DNA from: Micavibrio aeruginosavorus ARL-13
GTDB lineage: Bacteria > Pseudomonadota > Alphaproteobacteria > Micavibrionales > Micavibrionaceae
Assembly: GCF_000226315.1 (NCBI RefSeq)
Contig: NC_016026.1
Coordinates: forward strand, 1,302,001-1,366,000
Direction: 5' to 3'
DNA length: 64,000 nucleotides
Shown here: one piece after another, positions 42,792-52,835 of the stretch
How positions within the stretch are numbered: the first letter of the stretch is position 1
Layout: every line of letters starts with the position of its first letter
Notes under the pieces: generated by a model
The model's input: only the letters and a program-made list of their open reading frames with translations
Database searches by the model: none
What the model was told of the DNA's origin: nothing
Program-made: the position numbers and the translations under genes

Positions 42792-44501
42792 TCAAACACG
42801 AACAACATGCACAGACGTTTTCGGCTTTAACCCTAGAATATCGCTGATAAAACGGCGTGCAACGATCCGAACTTCTTCGGCGATGCTATCATCCGTCCTT
42901 TTTGCATCAATGTCCAGATCGACGAATAAATCCTCGATTTCATCGACCAGATCATGCTCCAGCTTCTTTTCCTCCGGGCTGTCGTGGTCAATCAGACCCA
43001 TGGTCGACACCCGCGGATCGGAAATCAGGTCACCCCGGTCGTCCACAACCAAAGTCACATGGACCGTGCCGGTAAATTGCAGCTTGCGGCGAGTGGCAAT
43101 CGCCTGGTGATCCGCCGGGATCAGACGGGACGGCTCAACCGCCAGCGTGCCCGTACGAACATGATCGACCACCTCGGCCCCCTTCGGGTCCAGACGGATG
43201 ACGGACCCGTTATTGGGTACGATGGAACTGGACACCTGCGCCCCCAGAGCCAGCCGCGACTGCGCCGCCAGTTGCACACGTTCGCCGTGAACCGGAATAA
43301 CGATCTTCGGGCGCACCCAACTGAACATCTCCAGAATATCATCGCGGTACGGGTGACCGGATACGTGGATCAGGTGGTTTGTATCCAGCGGTGTCACGAT
43401 ATGCACGCCCGTCGCGCTCAGATTGTTTTTCACGACGTTGATTTCTTCTTCGTTCCCCGGAATCGGGCGCGCGGAGAAAATCACCGTGTCGCCGCGATTG
43501 AAACGAATAAACGGGTGTTCGGCCCGCGCAATCCGCGCCAGCATCGCCCGCGCCTCGCCCTGCGATCCCGTCACGATCATCACCAGATTTTCGTCCGGAA
43601 CGGAATCAATCTCGTCCTCTTCCAAAAATGGGCGCACATCGTTCAAGTATCCGCATTCACGCGCCGCACCAGTCATGCGGTGCAAGGACCGCCCCAGCAA
43701 GGCAACGGACCGGCCATTGGCCTCGGCTGCCTTGCAAATGGAATGAACGCGGCCAATGTTGGACGCAAAAATCGTAATGGCAATTCGCCCTTTCACTTCG
43801 CCGAACAAGGCGGTCAGGCCACGCTGGACCTCCATCTCCGACAACGTGTTGCCCGGAACTTCGGCGTTCGTAGAATCGCCGATATAAGCCAGAACCCCTT
43901 CATCGCCCAAACGTTTGAACGCTGCGGCATCGGTGTTGTCACCAATGACCGGTTCGGGGTCGAGGTTCCAGTCACCACTGTGCACGATATGGCCATGCGG
44001 CGATTTGATCGCAACGGCCACAGCCTGCGGGATTGAGTGCGCCACATGGATAAATTCCATTTCAAACGGCGCAAGGTTCAACATCTGCCCCGGCGACACC
44101 ACATGGATTTTGGCATTGCTGCTGCCCGGCAGGTCGTTGAATTTCTGGCGCAACACGCTGGCGGTAAAGGCCGTGCAATAAATCGGGCACCGCAGGCGCG
44201 ACCACAGATGCGCAACCGCACCCACGTGATCTTCGTGCGCATGGGTCACAACCAAACCGACCAGATCATCGGCACGATCCGCGATAAATTCCGGATCCGG
44301 CAAAAGCAGATCAATGCCCGGGAAACGGTGCCCGGCAAAACCGATACCACAATCGATGGCCAGCCATTTGCCCTGATACCCATAGACGTTCAGGTTCACG
44401 CCAAATTGCTCACTGCCACCCAGCGGGATGAAGTGAACGAAATCGGGATCGATGGAGAAATCTTCGACGCTGCGCGTCTTTTTATTGTTCTTTTTTGTCA
44501 T
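42792..44501 (-). CDS. rnj: Ribonuclease J
   Basis: RNase J is a beta-CASP metallo-beta-lactamase with 5'-exo- and endonuclease activity in RNA turnover and rRNA maturation. The 569-residue protein has the zinc motif THAHEDHVGA (residues 86-95), HSGDWNLDPEPV, and the beta-CASP motifs TGSQGE and HVSGHPYRDD. The later IPVHGE histidine and a C-terminal domain are also present. In alphaproteobacteria it typically sits after nuoN-birA as here. The N-terminal Lys/Asn-rich tail is disordered. Confidence 0.94.
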   Translation of the reverse strand: MTKKNNKKTRSVEDFSIDPDFVHFIPLGGSEQFGVNLNVYGYQGKWLAIDCGIGFAGHRFPGIDLLLPDPEFIADRADDLVGLVVTHAHEDHVGAVAHLWSRLRCPIYCTAFTASVLRQKFNDLPGSSNAKIHVVSPGQMLNLAPFEMEFIHVAHSIPQAVAVAIKSPHGHIVHSGDWNLDPEPVIGDNTDAAAFKRLGDEGVLAYIGDSTNAEVPGNTLSEMEVQRGLTALFGEVKGRIAITIFASNIGRVHSICKAAEANGRSVALLGRSLHRMTGAARECGYLNDVRPFLEEDEIDSVPDENLVMIVTGSQGEARAMLARIARAEHPFIRFNRGDTVIFSARPIPGNEEEINVVKNNLSATGVHIVTPLDTNHLIHVSGHPYRDDILEMFSWVRPKIVIPVHGERVQLAAQSRLALGAQVSSSIVPNNGSVIRLDPKGAEVVDHVRTGTLAVEPSRLIPADHQAIATRRKLQFTGTVHVTLVVDDRGDLISDPRVSTMGLIDHDSPEEKKLEHDLVDEIEDLFVDLDIDAKRTDDSIAEEVRIVARRFISDILGLKPKTSVHVVRV

Positions 44502-44541
44502 GGGGCGATTGTGCAGGTATTTGGCGGATTATCAATGTTTT

Positions 44542-45279
44542 TTAAGCGTTGTTTGGAAAATAGACCTCACCCGCATGAACGATTTGCACCGATCCATCCG
44601 GGGTTTGGAGCAACAGGGCCCCGTTATCATCAATACCAAGGAATGTCCCCGACACATCCCCGCCATGCAGGCGTGCCGTAATCGGTGTGTTTAACCCATG
44701 CGCCCGTGCCATCCACGCATCACGCACCCATGAAAAACCATCGTTTTTCCAGCGTGTATAAAGGCGGCCCAAATGGTGCAAAACCCGGTCCCGCACGGTG
44801 ATGACATCCAATTCATGCCCGGCCAGTTGCGCCAGACCGATCCGGTCCGTCGGGGCGGCATTGATATTGATACCCGTACCGATAATCAGCGCATCCACCA
44901 ACCCCGTCGGGCCCAGATCGCTTTCCAGCAAAATGCCCGCACATTTCACCCCATCGACTAGAATATCATTCGGCCATTTCAGGGTCAGTCCATCGCCCTG
45001 CTGCCCGGTCAGTTCATGCGCCGCATCGGCCACGGCCAGCGCAACGACAAAGGCCATTTGCCCGGCCAGCGCAGGCGCGCAAGCCGGTTTCAGCAAAATC
45101 GACATATACAGATTGCCAACGGGCGACACCCATTGATTGCCACGGCGTCCACGGCCCGCGGTTTGAACCTCCGCCTGCACCACCAGCCCTTCAGATGCGC
45201 CGGACAATAATTCCGTCCGGACGACATCCTGAGTCGATGGAAGACTGTCATACACACGACAGTCCCAGCGAATGCTCAT
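44542..45279 (-). CDS. birA: Biotin--[acetyl-CoA-carboxylase] ligase
   Basis: BirA makes biotinyl-AMP and attaches biotin to the carboxyl carrier protein. The 245-residue protein has the biotinyl-AMP loop GRGRRGN at 42-48, the LKWPNDILVDGVKCAGIL block near residue 100, the central GTGININ and a small C-terminal SH3-like domain (RLHGGDVSGTFLGIDDNGAL). No N-terminal DNA-binding domain is present, so it is a class I ligase that does not repress transcription. It starts three bases after the nuoN stop. Confidence 0.94.
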   Translation of the reverse strand: MSIRWDCRVYDSLPSTQDVVRTELLSGASEGLVVQAEVQTAGRGRRGNQWVSPVGNLYMSILLKPACAPALAGQMAFVVALAVADAAHELTGQQGDGLTLKWPNDILVDGVKCAGILLESDLGPTGLVDALIIGTGININAAPTDRIGLAQLAGHELDVITVRDRVLHHLGRLYTRWKNDGFSWVRDAWMARAHGLNTPITARLHGGDVSGTFLGIDDNGALLLQTPDGSVQIVHAGEVYFPNNA

Positions 45280-45282
45280 GGC

Positions 45283-46833
45283 TTAGAGCGCCTGCCCGAA
45301 CAGGGCGCTGGCCGCCGCGCGGGTGGTTTCCACCAACGCATCCGGCATCAGAACAAAGCCAACGACCAGCACGACGCAAGCGGTCAGAACCAGACGTTTG
45401 GTCGTACCGATTTCACCATCGAACGGATCGGCAGCCTCATCGAAGAACATGACCTTGATCAGGCGCAGATAGTAGAACGCAGCCACAACCGACGCCACAA
45501 CGCCCAGCACCGCCAGAACATAGAAGCCCGACGCCACAGCGGCCTTGAACACAAGGAATTTGCCAAAGAATCCGGCCAACGGCGGAATGCCGCTCATCGA
45601 GAACAGCAGCAAGGCCATGGCATAAGCCAGTGCCGGTTTATACCGGGACAGACCCGCCAGATCATTGATGGTTTCAACCGCAACGTCATCACGGCGCATC
45701 ACCAGAACGATCGCAAACACACCAAGCGTCATCACCATGTAGATAGCGAGGTAGAACAGAACGGCGGCCACGCCCTCTTCCGTCCCGGCCAGAAGGCCGA
45801 GCAGCACATAGCCCATATTGCCGATCGAGCTGTAGGCCAGCAGGCGTTTGATATTGTTCTGCGCCAAACCAGCCACAGCCCCAACCACCATACTGGCGGC
45901 GGCCAGAATCCAGATGATTTGCTGCCAATCCGGCATCATGGCCCCAAAAGGACCAAACAACAGGCGGGTCAGCAAGGCCATAGCCGCAATTTTCGGCACG
46001 ATGGCGAACAAGGCGGTGACGGGGGTCGGTGCGCCTTCGTACACGTCCGGGGTCCACATGTGGAACGGAACGGCGGAAACCTTGAACGCCAACCCGACCA
46101 GAACAAACACCATGCCCACGATAGCGCCGGCAGTTATGCCCGCTTCGCTGGCATTGGCTTCGGTCAGGGTTGCGGCAATCGTGTCAAAGCTGAGCGACCC
46201 GGTATAGCCATAAATCAGCGAAATACCGAACAACAACATACCCGACGCCAGTGCACCAAGGACGAAATATTTCAATCCGGCTTCGGCCGCACGCGCATGA
46301 TCGCGGCGGAACGCGGCCAGTACATACAGGCTGAGCGATTGCAATTCGAGCGCAACATACAGCGAGAGCATGTTATTCGCCGAAACCATCAGCAACATGC
46401 CCAAACCAGCAAACAACACCAGCACGGGGTATTCAAACCGCGCCATGCGTTCCTGATACAGATACCGCACAGAAATGGCGAGCGCACCGGACAAACCGGC
46501 CAGAATCATGAATTTTGTAAAGATCGCAAAGCGGTCGGACACAAACATGCCATCAAACGCCAGCGAACGGTCCCAGTCCAGTCCCGTCAGGAACAAAGCC
46601 GTGACAATAAAGGCCCCAATGGCACCCCAGCACACGGTCCGCGTGCCGTCATTGCCACGCATGACACCGAAGATCAGCAGCATCATGCCCGCCACGGCCA
46701 GGAACATTTCCGGAATGGCCGCACCAAACATGGACGACGTTACCAGATGCGTTTCCGCAATGGCCACGACATCGACTGCCTTTTCGACAACCTGCTCCAC
46801 GGCCTGTTCAACGGCGATCACTTCATTACTCAT
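45283..46833 (-). CDS. nuoN: NADH-quinone oxidoreductase subunit N
   Basis: NuoN is one of three antiporter-like proton-pumping subunits in the membrane arm of complex I. The 516-residue protein has about fourteen membrane helices, the discontinuous-helix region [25 protein letters not shown], and [17 protein letters not shown]. The N-terminus (about 35 residues, acidic, with [16 protein letters not shown]) is an extension before the first helix. The start overlaps the nuoM stop by four bases. Confidence 0.95.
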   Translation of the reverse strand: MSNEVIAVEQAVEQVVEKAVDVVAIAETHLVTSSMFGAAIPEMFLAVAGMMLLIFGVMRGNDGTRTVCWGAIGAFIVTALFLTGLDWDRSLAFDGMFVSDRFAIFTKFMILAGLSGALAISVRYLYQERMARFEYPVLVLFAGLGMLLMVSANNMLSLYVALELQSLSLYVLAAFRRDHARAAEAGLKYFVLGALASGMLLFGISLIYGYTGSLSFDTIAATLTEANASEAGITAGAIVGMVFVLVGLAFKVSAVPFHMWTPDVYEGAPTPVTALFAIVPKIAAMALLTRLLFGPFGAMMPDWQQIIWILAAASMVVGAVAGLAQNNIKRLLAYSSIGNMGYVLLGLLAGTEEGVAAVLFYLAIYMVMTLGVFAIVLVMRRDDVAVETINDLAGLSRYKPALAYAMALLLFSMSGIPPLAGFFGKFLVFKAAVASGFYVLAVLGVVASVVAAFYYLRLIKVMFFDEAADPFDGEIGTTKRLVLTACVVLVVGFVLMPDALVETTRAAASALFGQAL

Positions 46834-48368
46834 TGATTTTCTCCCGCAACAACGCTGCCGGTATTTGTGGTGGCCACATCGGTCGTGCTCAGATCGGCTT
46901 CATACCGGCTGATCAAATTATCGACGGAGGGCTGAACCTTGTTCAAAACCATATTCGGGAACACACCCAGCCAGATGGTCAGGATCGCCAGTGGAACCAG
47001 ACAGACGATTTCGCGCCAGTTCATGTCCAGCATTTCCGCCGCATCCTCGTTCACCTGCGGACCAAAAATCACGCGGCGATACAGGATCAGCATATAAGGG
47101 GCACCCAAAATCAGACCCGTGGTCGCCAGCACGGCCACCAGCGTGTCCACACGATACGCCCCCAGCAGAGCCAGGAATTCACCCACGAACCCGGACGTTC
47201 CCGGCAGGCCGACGGAACCGAGCATAAAGATCATAAACACAACGGCGTATTTCGGCATGTTTTTAACCACGCCGCCATAACGGGAAATTTCCCGTGTGTG
47301 CAACCGGTCATAAACAACACCAACGCAGAGGAACAGCGCGGCGGATACGATCCCGTGGCTGATCATCTGGAAGATACCGCCCTGAATCCCCTGCGCCGTC
47401 ATGGTGAACAGACCCAAGGTCACATACCCCATGTGCGCAACGGATGAATAGGCAATCAGCTTCTTCATATCATCCTGAACCAACGCGACCAGCGATGTGT
47501 AGATGATGGCGATAATCGACAGGCCGAACACCATCGGGGCGAAGAATTCGGTCGCTTCCGGCAGCATCGGGATGGAAAATCGCAGGAAGCCGTAACCACC
47601 CATTTTCAGCAGAACACCGGCCAGAATGACCGAGCCCGCTGTCGGGGCTTCAACGTGGGCATCCGGCAACCATGTATGGACCGGCCACATCGGCATCTTG
47701 ACCGCGAAGCTGGCGAAGAAGGCCAGCCACAGCCAGAATTGAACATCACGCGGGAAACCATGTTCCATCAGGGTCGGAATATCGGTCGTGCCCGCCTGGA
47801 AATACATGTACAGCAACGCCACCAGCATCAAAACCGAGCCGAGCAGCGTGTAGAGGAAGAATTTATACGCGGAATAGACCCGGCGCTTGCCACCCCAGAT
47901 CCCGATAATCAGGAACATCGGGATCAGCACACCTTCGAAGAAGGCATAGAACAGCACAGCATCCAAAGCGCAGAACGTCCCGATCATAAAGGTTTCGAGC
48001 ACGAGGAAGGCCACCATATATTCCTTCACCCGCGACGTAATTGACGTCCAGCTGGCCAGAATACAGATCGGGGTCAGGAAGGCGGACAACACGACAAAGA
48101 ACATGGACAAACCGTCAACGCCCATGTGATAGCCAATATTCAGCCCCGGGAACCATGTCGATTTTTCAACAAACTGGTACGACGCCGTCGACCCGTCGAA
48201 ATTGTTCATCATGTACAGGGACAGCGCAAAGGTGAACAGGCTGGTATACAGCGCCGCAAACCGCGCATTGCGCGCAACGACCAGCGCATCCCCCCGGATC
48301 GTCAGGATAAACAACGCCCCAACCAAAGGCAGGAAAGTCAAAAGCGAAAGGATCGGAAAATCAATCAT
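46830..48368 (-). CDS. nuoM: NADH-quinone oxidoreductase subunit M
   Basis: NuoM is a membrane-arm antiporter-like subunit. The 512-residue protein shows [18 protein letters not shown] near residue 85, [18 protein letters not shown] (with the conserved Glu for proton transfer), [21 protein letters not shown] with the conserved Lys, and [14 protein letters not shown]. The C-terminus is an Asp/Thr-rich soluble tail. It is coupled to nuoN by a four-base overlap and lies 26 bases after nuoL. Confidence 0.96.
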   Translation of the reverse strand: MIDFPILSLLTFLPLVGALFILTIRGDALVVARNARFAALYTSLFTFALSLYMMNNFDGSTASYQFVEKSTWFPGLNIGYHMGVDGLSMFFVVLSAFLTPICILASWTSITSRVKEYMVAFLVLETFMIGTFCALDAVLFYAFFEGVLIPMFLIIGIWGGKRRVYSAYKFFLYTLLGSVLMLVALLYMYFQAGTTDIPTLMEHGFPRDVQFWLWLAFFASFAVKMPMWPVHTWLPDAHVEAPTAGSVILAGVLLKMGGYGFLRFSIPMLPEATEFFAPMVFGLSIIAIIYTSLVALVQDDMKKLIAYSSVAHMGYVTLGLFTMTAQGIQGGIFQMISHGIVSAALFLCVGVVYDRLHTREISRYGGVVKNMPKYAVVFMIFMLGSVGLPGTSGFVGEFLALLGAYRVDTLVAVLATTGLILGAPYMLILYRRVIFGPQVNEDAAEMLDMNWREIVCLVPLAILTIWLGVFPNMVLNKVQPSVDNLISRYEADLSTTDVATTNTGSVVAGENQ

Positions 48369-48394
48369 CTTAGATTACACCTTTATCCGGGTCT

Positions 48395-50392
48395 TTACTG
48401 TCCCATTGTCGCGCGGAAGACGAACCACGACACCAGGCCGATCAGTCCGATCATCATCACGAATGCATATTGGAAGACGTATCCAGTCTGGAACCGGCTC
48501 AACACACCGGCAAACCGGGCATACATACTGGCCACACCATCCGGGCCATAACCGTCAATGACCGCCTTGTCCCCTTTTTGCCAGAAGAATCGGCCCAACC
48601 GGAATGCATTGCGCGTGAAGACGCGGTCATAAAGTTCATCAAACCACCATTTGTTGTAGAACAACGCATGGATCGGTTTGAAAACCTTGACCATGACCGA
48701 CGGCATGTTCGGCGCGAACATATAGAAAATGTAGGCCAGAATAATCCCGGCGCTGGCCACAAAGATCGGCAGAACCTTGACCCACGTCGGAACATGGTGC
48801 GCGGCCTCGACCGTGTCATTTTCCGGCAGGACGAAGATCGAGCCGCCCCAGAAATGCATCTTGTCCCACACATTAACCAGCCCGGTCATGTTCAGAATAT
48901 CGCCTGCGTGACCCGCCGCATTCGGTGAACCAACGAACCCGCCATAGAGTACGGACCCCGCCAAAATCGCACCCGCGGCCAGAACGGTCAGCGGCAACAA
49001 CATGATCAACGGTGATTCATGAACATGTGCCATGACCTTTTCATCCGCGCGCGGTTTGCCGTGGAAGGTCATCAGGATCAAACGCCAGCTGTAGAATGCG
49101 GTCAGCAAGGCAGCCACAATCCCGAACCAATATGCCATTGTTCCGAACCATGTGTGGTCGGCAAAGGCCGTTTCCAAAATCATGTCCTTGGAATAATACC
49201 CGGCGAAGAACGGCATGCCCGCCAACGCCAGCGACCCCACCCACATCAGGATATAGGTCGAGGGAATCAGGTGCCAGATGCCACCCATTTTGCGCATGTC
49301 TTGTTCATCGGACATGGCGTGAATGACGGAACCCGCGCCCAAGAACAGCAAGGCCTTGAAGAACGCGTGGGTCGTCAAATGGAACATGGCCGCAGGATAG
49401 GCCGATACGCCCAGGGCAAAGAACATGTAACCCAGCTGGCTCATCGTCGAATAGGCGATGACGCGTTTAATATCGAACTGCGTCAAACCAATCGTCGCCG
49501 CGACCAGAGCCGTAACCGCACCAAAGATGCAAACAACCATCAACGCGGTCGGCGCATATTCGAATACAGGCGAGAATCGGGACACCAGGAACACACCCGC
49601 CGTCACCATCGTCGCCGCGTGAATCAGCGCGGATACAGGCGTCGGGCCCTCCATCGCGTCCGGCAGCCAGGTGTGCAACCCCAACTGCGCCGATTTACCA
49701 ACCGCACCCATAAAGAGCAGCAGGCAAGCCAGCGTCAGGGCATGGACCTCATAGCCCAGGAACATGAACATCGTGTCCTTGTGCTGGGCGGCCTGGTCAA
49801 AAATGCCTTGGAATTGCACGGTGCCAAAAACCATGAAGATGGTAAAAATGCCCAAAGCCAGACCAAAGTCACCAACACGGTTGACCACAAACGCCTTCAC
49901 GGCGGCGGCATTGGCGGAATGTTTATGGTTCCAGAACCCGATCAACAGGTACGACGCCAGACCAACCCCTTCCCAACCGAAGAACAGTTGGACCAGGTTA
50001 TCAGCACTGACCAGCATCAGCATCGCAAAGGTAAACAGCGACAGATACGACATAAACCGCGCTTTGCACGGGTCGTGGCTCATATATCCGACGGAATAAA
50101 CGTGGACACAGGCCGAAACGATGTTGATGACGCACATCATCACCACGGACAATTGGTCAAAACGCAACGCCCAATCAACCGTAAAATCACCCACGGTGAT
50201 CCAGTTTTCAAGGCTGACCACATGGGGTTGTGATTGAATGATCACGCTGTAGAACAAGGAACATGACGCAACCGCCGCCATGATCAAACCGGTGCAGGTT
50301 ACAAACTGCGCTCCCTTGTCACCGATCTGTTTTCCAAACAGAAAGGCAATCACGAACCCCAGAAGCGGCGCAAAAACGGCAATCAGTTCCAT
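48395..50392 (-). CDS. nuoL: NADH-quinone oxidoreductase subunit L
   Basis: NuoL is the most distal proton-pumping subunit. The 665-residue length includes the long lateral helix at the C-terminus that clamps the membrane arm. Signatures are FFGWEGVGLASYLLIGFW, GKSAQLGLHTWLPDAMEGPTPVSALIHAATMV and AYSTMSQLGYMFFALG. It follows nuoK by six bases. Confidence 0.96.
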   Translation of the reverse strand: MELIAVFAPLLGFVIAFLFGKQIGDKGAQFVTCTGLIMAAVASCSLFYSVIIQSQPHVVSLENWITVGDFTVDWALRFDQLSVVMMCVINIVSACVHVYSVGYMSHDPCKARFMSYLSLFTFAMLMLVSADNLVQLFFGWEGVGLASYLLIGFWNHKHSANAAAVKAFVVNRVGDFGLALGIFTIFMVFGTVQFQGIFDQAAQHKDTMFMFLGYEVHALTLACLLLFMGAVGKSAQLGLHTWLPDAMEGPTPVSALIHAATMVTAGVFLVSRFSPVFEYAPTALMVVCIFGAVTALVAATIGLTQFDIKRVIAYSTMSQLGYMFFALGVSAYPAAMFHLTTHAFFKALLFLGAGSVIHAMSDEQDMRKMGGIWHLIPSTYILMWVGSLALAGMPFFAGYYSKDMILETAFADHTWFGTMAYWFGIVAALLTAFYSWRLILMTFHGKPRADEKVMAHVHESPLIMLLPLTVLAAGAILAGSVLYGGFVGSPNAAGHAGDILNMTGLVNVWDKMHFWGGSIFVLPENDTVEAAHHVPTWVKVLPIFVASAGIILAYIFYMFAPNMPSVMVKVFKPIHALFYNKWWFDELYDRVFTRNAFRLGRFFWQKGDKAVIDGYGPDGVASMYARFAGVLSRFQTGYVFQYAFVMMIGLIGLVSWFVFRATMGQ

Positions 50393-50398
50393 TTGCTT

Positions 50399-50725
50399 TT
50401 AGCCCTTAAGCGTAGAGATGTCCTCAACCGCGATGGTGCCACGGTTGCGGAAGAACACGACCAGAATGGCCAGACCAATCGCGGCCTCGGCCGCGGCAAC
50501 GGTCAGGATAAACATGGCGAAAACCTGTCCCGCCAAATCGCCCATCATGGATGAAAACGCGACGAAGTTGACGTTCACCGCCAACAACATCAATTCAATC
50601 GACATCAGGATAACGATCACGTTTTTACGGTTCAGAAAAATCCCGAACACGCCAAGCGTGAACAAAATACCCGCCAGTGTCAGATAATGGACCAAACCAA
50701 CATTCAATAATGTTTCCATCATCAT
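50399..50725 (-). CDS. nuoK: NADH-quinone oxidoreductase subunit K
   Basis: NuoK is a small membrane-arm subunit with three helices. The 108-residue protein carries the two conserved buried glutamates, in [11 protein letters not shown] and [14 protein letters not shown], needed for proton pumping. Three consecutive-frame ATG codons lie at the start; the first is used. It follows nuoJ by three bases. Confidence 0.95.
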   Translation of the reverse strand: MMMETLLNVGLVHYLTLAGILFTLGVFGIFLNRKNVIVILMSIELMLLAVNVNFVAFSSMMGDLAGQVFAMFILTVAAAEAAIGLAILVVFFRNRGTIAVEDISTLKG

Positions 50726-50728
50726 GGC

Positions 50729-51334
50729 TTAAACCCCCGTACCCGGCGTTACTTTTACAATTTCCATGGCGTCATCAACGCTACGCGCATTCTGGGCCGC
50801 AATTTTCTGCTTGCGAACACCCGGGCGCACACGGTGCGTCAGAACAATGGCCCCGATCATAGCGACCAGCAGAACCAGGCCCGACATCTGGAACACCATG
50901 ACATAGTTGGTATAGAGAATTTGGCCCAGAGCCTCGGAGTTCGTGATTTCGCCCGCTTTATCAAACGGGTTGGCAAGGTTGGCCTGCGGTGCCGCGCCCC
51001 ACGCCGTGTACATCATCACCAGCTCGGCCAGCAGAACGACACCCAGCAATAGTCCCAGCGGAACATACTGCATCGCGCCCTTGCGCAGATCGGCGAAGCT
51101 GATGTCCAGCATCATCACAACGAACAGGAACAAAACCGCGACCGCCCCGACATAAACGATCACCAAAATCATGGCGATAAATTCGGCCCCTAGCAGGATG
51201 AACAATCCCGCCGCGTTAAAGAACGCGAGGATCAGGAACAGAACGGAGTGCACGGGGTTGCGGGCCGTAATAACCATGATGGCGCTTAGGACCAGAACAG
51301 CGGCGAAAAGATAGAAGGCGATGGCTTGAATCAT
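50729..51334 (-). CDS. nuoJ: NADH-quinone oxidoreductase subunit J
   Basis: NuoJ forms five helices in the membrane arm beside NuoK. The 201-residue protein has the conserved VHSVLFLILAFFNAAGLFILLGAEF and the segment VYVGAVAVLFLFVVMM (third helix with its pi-bulge). Here it is the first gene of a second nuo transcript, because the nuoA-I unit ends at a terminator 2.4 kb upstream. Its promoter must lie in 51335-51549, a region shared with the divergent pagL; I could not pick a convincing -10 and -35. Confidence 0.95.
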   Translation of the reverse strand: MIQAIAFYLFAAVLVLSAIMVITARNPVHSVLFLILAFFNAAGLFILLGAEFIAMILVIVYVGAVAVLFLFVVMMLDISFADLRKGAMQYVPLGLLLGVVLLAELVMMYTAWGAAPQANLANPFDKAGEITNSEALGQILYTNYVMVFQMSGLVLLVAMIGAIVLTHRVRPGVRKQKIAAQNARSVDDAMEIVKVTPGTGV

Positions 51335-51549
51335 GATGTATCAAACAGCACTTTTTTGTTTTGCACCAAGCAGATGGACCCGTTTGGCGGCGTTGCCCCT
51401 TTCTAGTATGACCAGCGCCGCACCGCAAGGTCCGTATCTGTGCAAATCCACGAATATTTCTATTGATTTTTCCCCGCCGCCGGAGAAGAATGCGAACAGA
51501 CTTGCGTATGCTATTTCTTCTTTTTAATCAAATCACTAGGACGAAACCC

Positions 51550-52062
51550 GTGAAAAACATCGTTTTGCCGCTGATGGCGCTCTGCGTATTCCTGACAACC
51601 GCCTTTGCTGGCACATCCGCTCACGCCGATGATTATGACAAAATTAGCCTGTCCGTCGGTTATTTTGACGTTTTTGATGATGAAGACGCACTTGATATGC
51701 GCGCCGAATACCGCTGGGATTCGCCGCTGATCTGGCAAATTAAACCCTTCGCCGCTCTTGAGTACACCACGGACGGCAGCGGCTGGATTGGCGCTGGCGT
51801 TTATTATGACTATCACTTCGGTAACGGTTTCGTGATTACCCCCAGCTTCGCCCCCGGCCTGTATAACGATGGTGGCGGCAAGGACCTGGGCCACGTGATC
51901 GAATTCCGCAGCCAGATCGAAGTTGGCTATGAATTTGAAAACGCTTCCCGCGTCAGTGTTGGCCTGTCCCACCTGTCAAACGCCAGCCTGGATGATCACA
52001 ACCCAGGTACGGAAGTGCTGAGCCTGTATTACCACATGCCGGTTGGCATGCTGTTCCCGTAA
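51550..52062 (+). CDS. pagL: Lipid A 3-O-deacylase, PagL family
   Basis: PagL is an outer-membrane beta-barrel enzyme that removes the 3-O-acyl chain of lipid A. The 170-residue protein has a signal peptide cut near AHA-DD (residue 26) and alternating strands of an eight-strand barrel. The catalytic triad is intact: His141, Ser143 and Glu155 in LSHLSNASLDD...GTEVLSL, with the same spacing (H, H+2, H+14) as Pseudomonas PagL. The start is GTG at 51550, preceded by AGGACG. The open frame extends upstream into an Arg-rich stretch unlike a signal peptide. It is the only plus-strand gene inside the nuo region. Confidence 0.88.
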   Translation: MKNIVLPLMALCVFLTTAFAGTSAHADDYDKISLSVGYFDVFDDEDALDMRAEYRWDSPLIWQIKPFAALEYTTDGSGWIGAGVYYDYHFGNGFVITPSFAPGLYNDGGGKDLGHVIEFRSQIEVGYEFENASRVSVGLSHLSNASLDDHNPGTEVLSLYYHMPVGMLFP

Positions 52063-52082
52063 GCGGGCCGAGCACACGAATC

Positions 52083-52112
52083 AAAAAGGCGGCCCGATGT
52101 GCCGCCTTTTTT
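52083..52112. terminator. Bidirectional terminator between pagL and the RluA-type gene
   Basis: An 11-bp stem (52083-52093 with 52101-52111), a seven-base loop and T tracts on both strands serve the two convergent genes. Confidence 0.88.
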
Positions 52113-52121
52113 CTTGGCCCG

Positions 52122-52787
52122 CTAGAAGGGGCATTCTGCAATAAAGGTACATTCCTGCCCAGTGGATGGATGCACAAATCGCAATTGTTCCGCGTGTAAT
52201 TGCAAGCGGTCCGCCGCTGCCAACGCATCACCATCAGCATAAAAAACATCGCCCAATATAGGGTGGCCAATTGCCAGCATATGAACACGCAATTGATGTG
52301 TACGCCCTGTGCGCGGGAATAGTCGCACGCGCGTTGCGTTATCTTCACGCGCAATAACTTCCCAATCGGTTTGCGCCGAACGGCCATTTTCATGGTCGAC
52401 GCGGTGGCGCGGCTTGCGATCAACATCGATACCCAATGGCAAATCAATATGTCCGCTCTCGCCATCCATCTGCCTCCACACGCGCGCGACATAAATTTTC
52501 TGCGCCGTGCGGTTTTCAAACTGGGCCGCAACGAAGGCATGGGCCCGTTTATTCAAGCCCATCACAACAACGCCGGACGTATCGCGATCAAGGCGATGAA
52601 TGATCGATGCCTTTGGAAATAATTTGCGAACCCGCACATCCAGACAATCCCACAAACGCGGATCTTTTCCGGGTACGTGCAACAGCCCACTCGGCTTTTC
52701 AACGACCAAGAGGTCATCATCCTGATAGATGATAACCACGGGGTCGTTTGGTGGGGTATAAACCGGATCGGCCAGATGATCTTCCAT
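52122..52787 (-). CDS. RluA-family pseudouridine synthase
   Basis: RluA enzymes isomerise uridine in rRNA or tRNA. The 221-residue protein has the catalytic motif HRLDRDTSG with Asp67, KPSGLLHVPG near residue 31, and the late GRTHQLRVHMLAIGHPILGD. There is no S4 domain, so it is of the short RluA type rather than RluC/D. ATG at 52787 is chosen over GTG at 52793; AGG lies nine bases upstream. The exact RNA target cannot be assigned. Confidence 0.9.
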   Translation of the reverse strand: MEDHLADPVYTPPNDPVVIIYQDDDLLVVEKPSGLLHVPGKDPRLWDCLDVRVRKLFPKASIIHRLDRDTSGVVVMGLNKRAHAFVAAQFENRTAQKIYVARVWRQMDGESGHIDLPLGIDVDRKPRHRVDHENGRSAQTDWEVIAREDNATRVRLFPRTGRTHQLRVHMLAIGHPILGDVFYADGDALAAADRLQLHAEQLRFVHPSTGQECTFIAECPF

Positions 52788-52835
52788 GGCCACAGCCTAG
52801 GACATTTTATACGGCCCTGGCAACGATCTGCGTAA

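Noticed and set aside
49019-50233. 404-codon plus-strand frame opposite nuoL
   Set aside because: Hydrophilic antisense of a membrane protein; no supporting signals.
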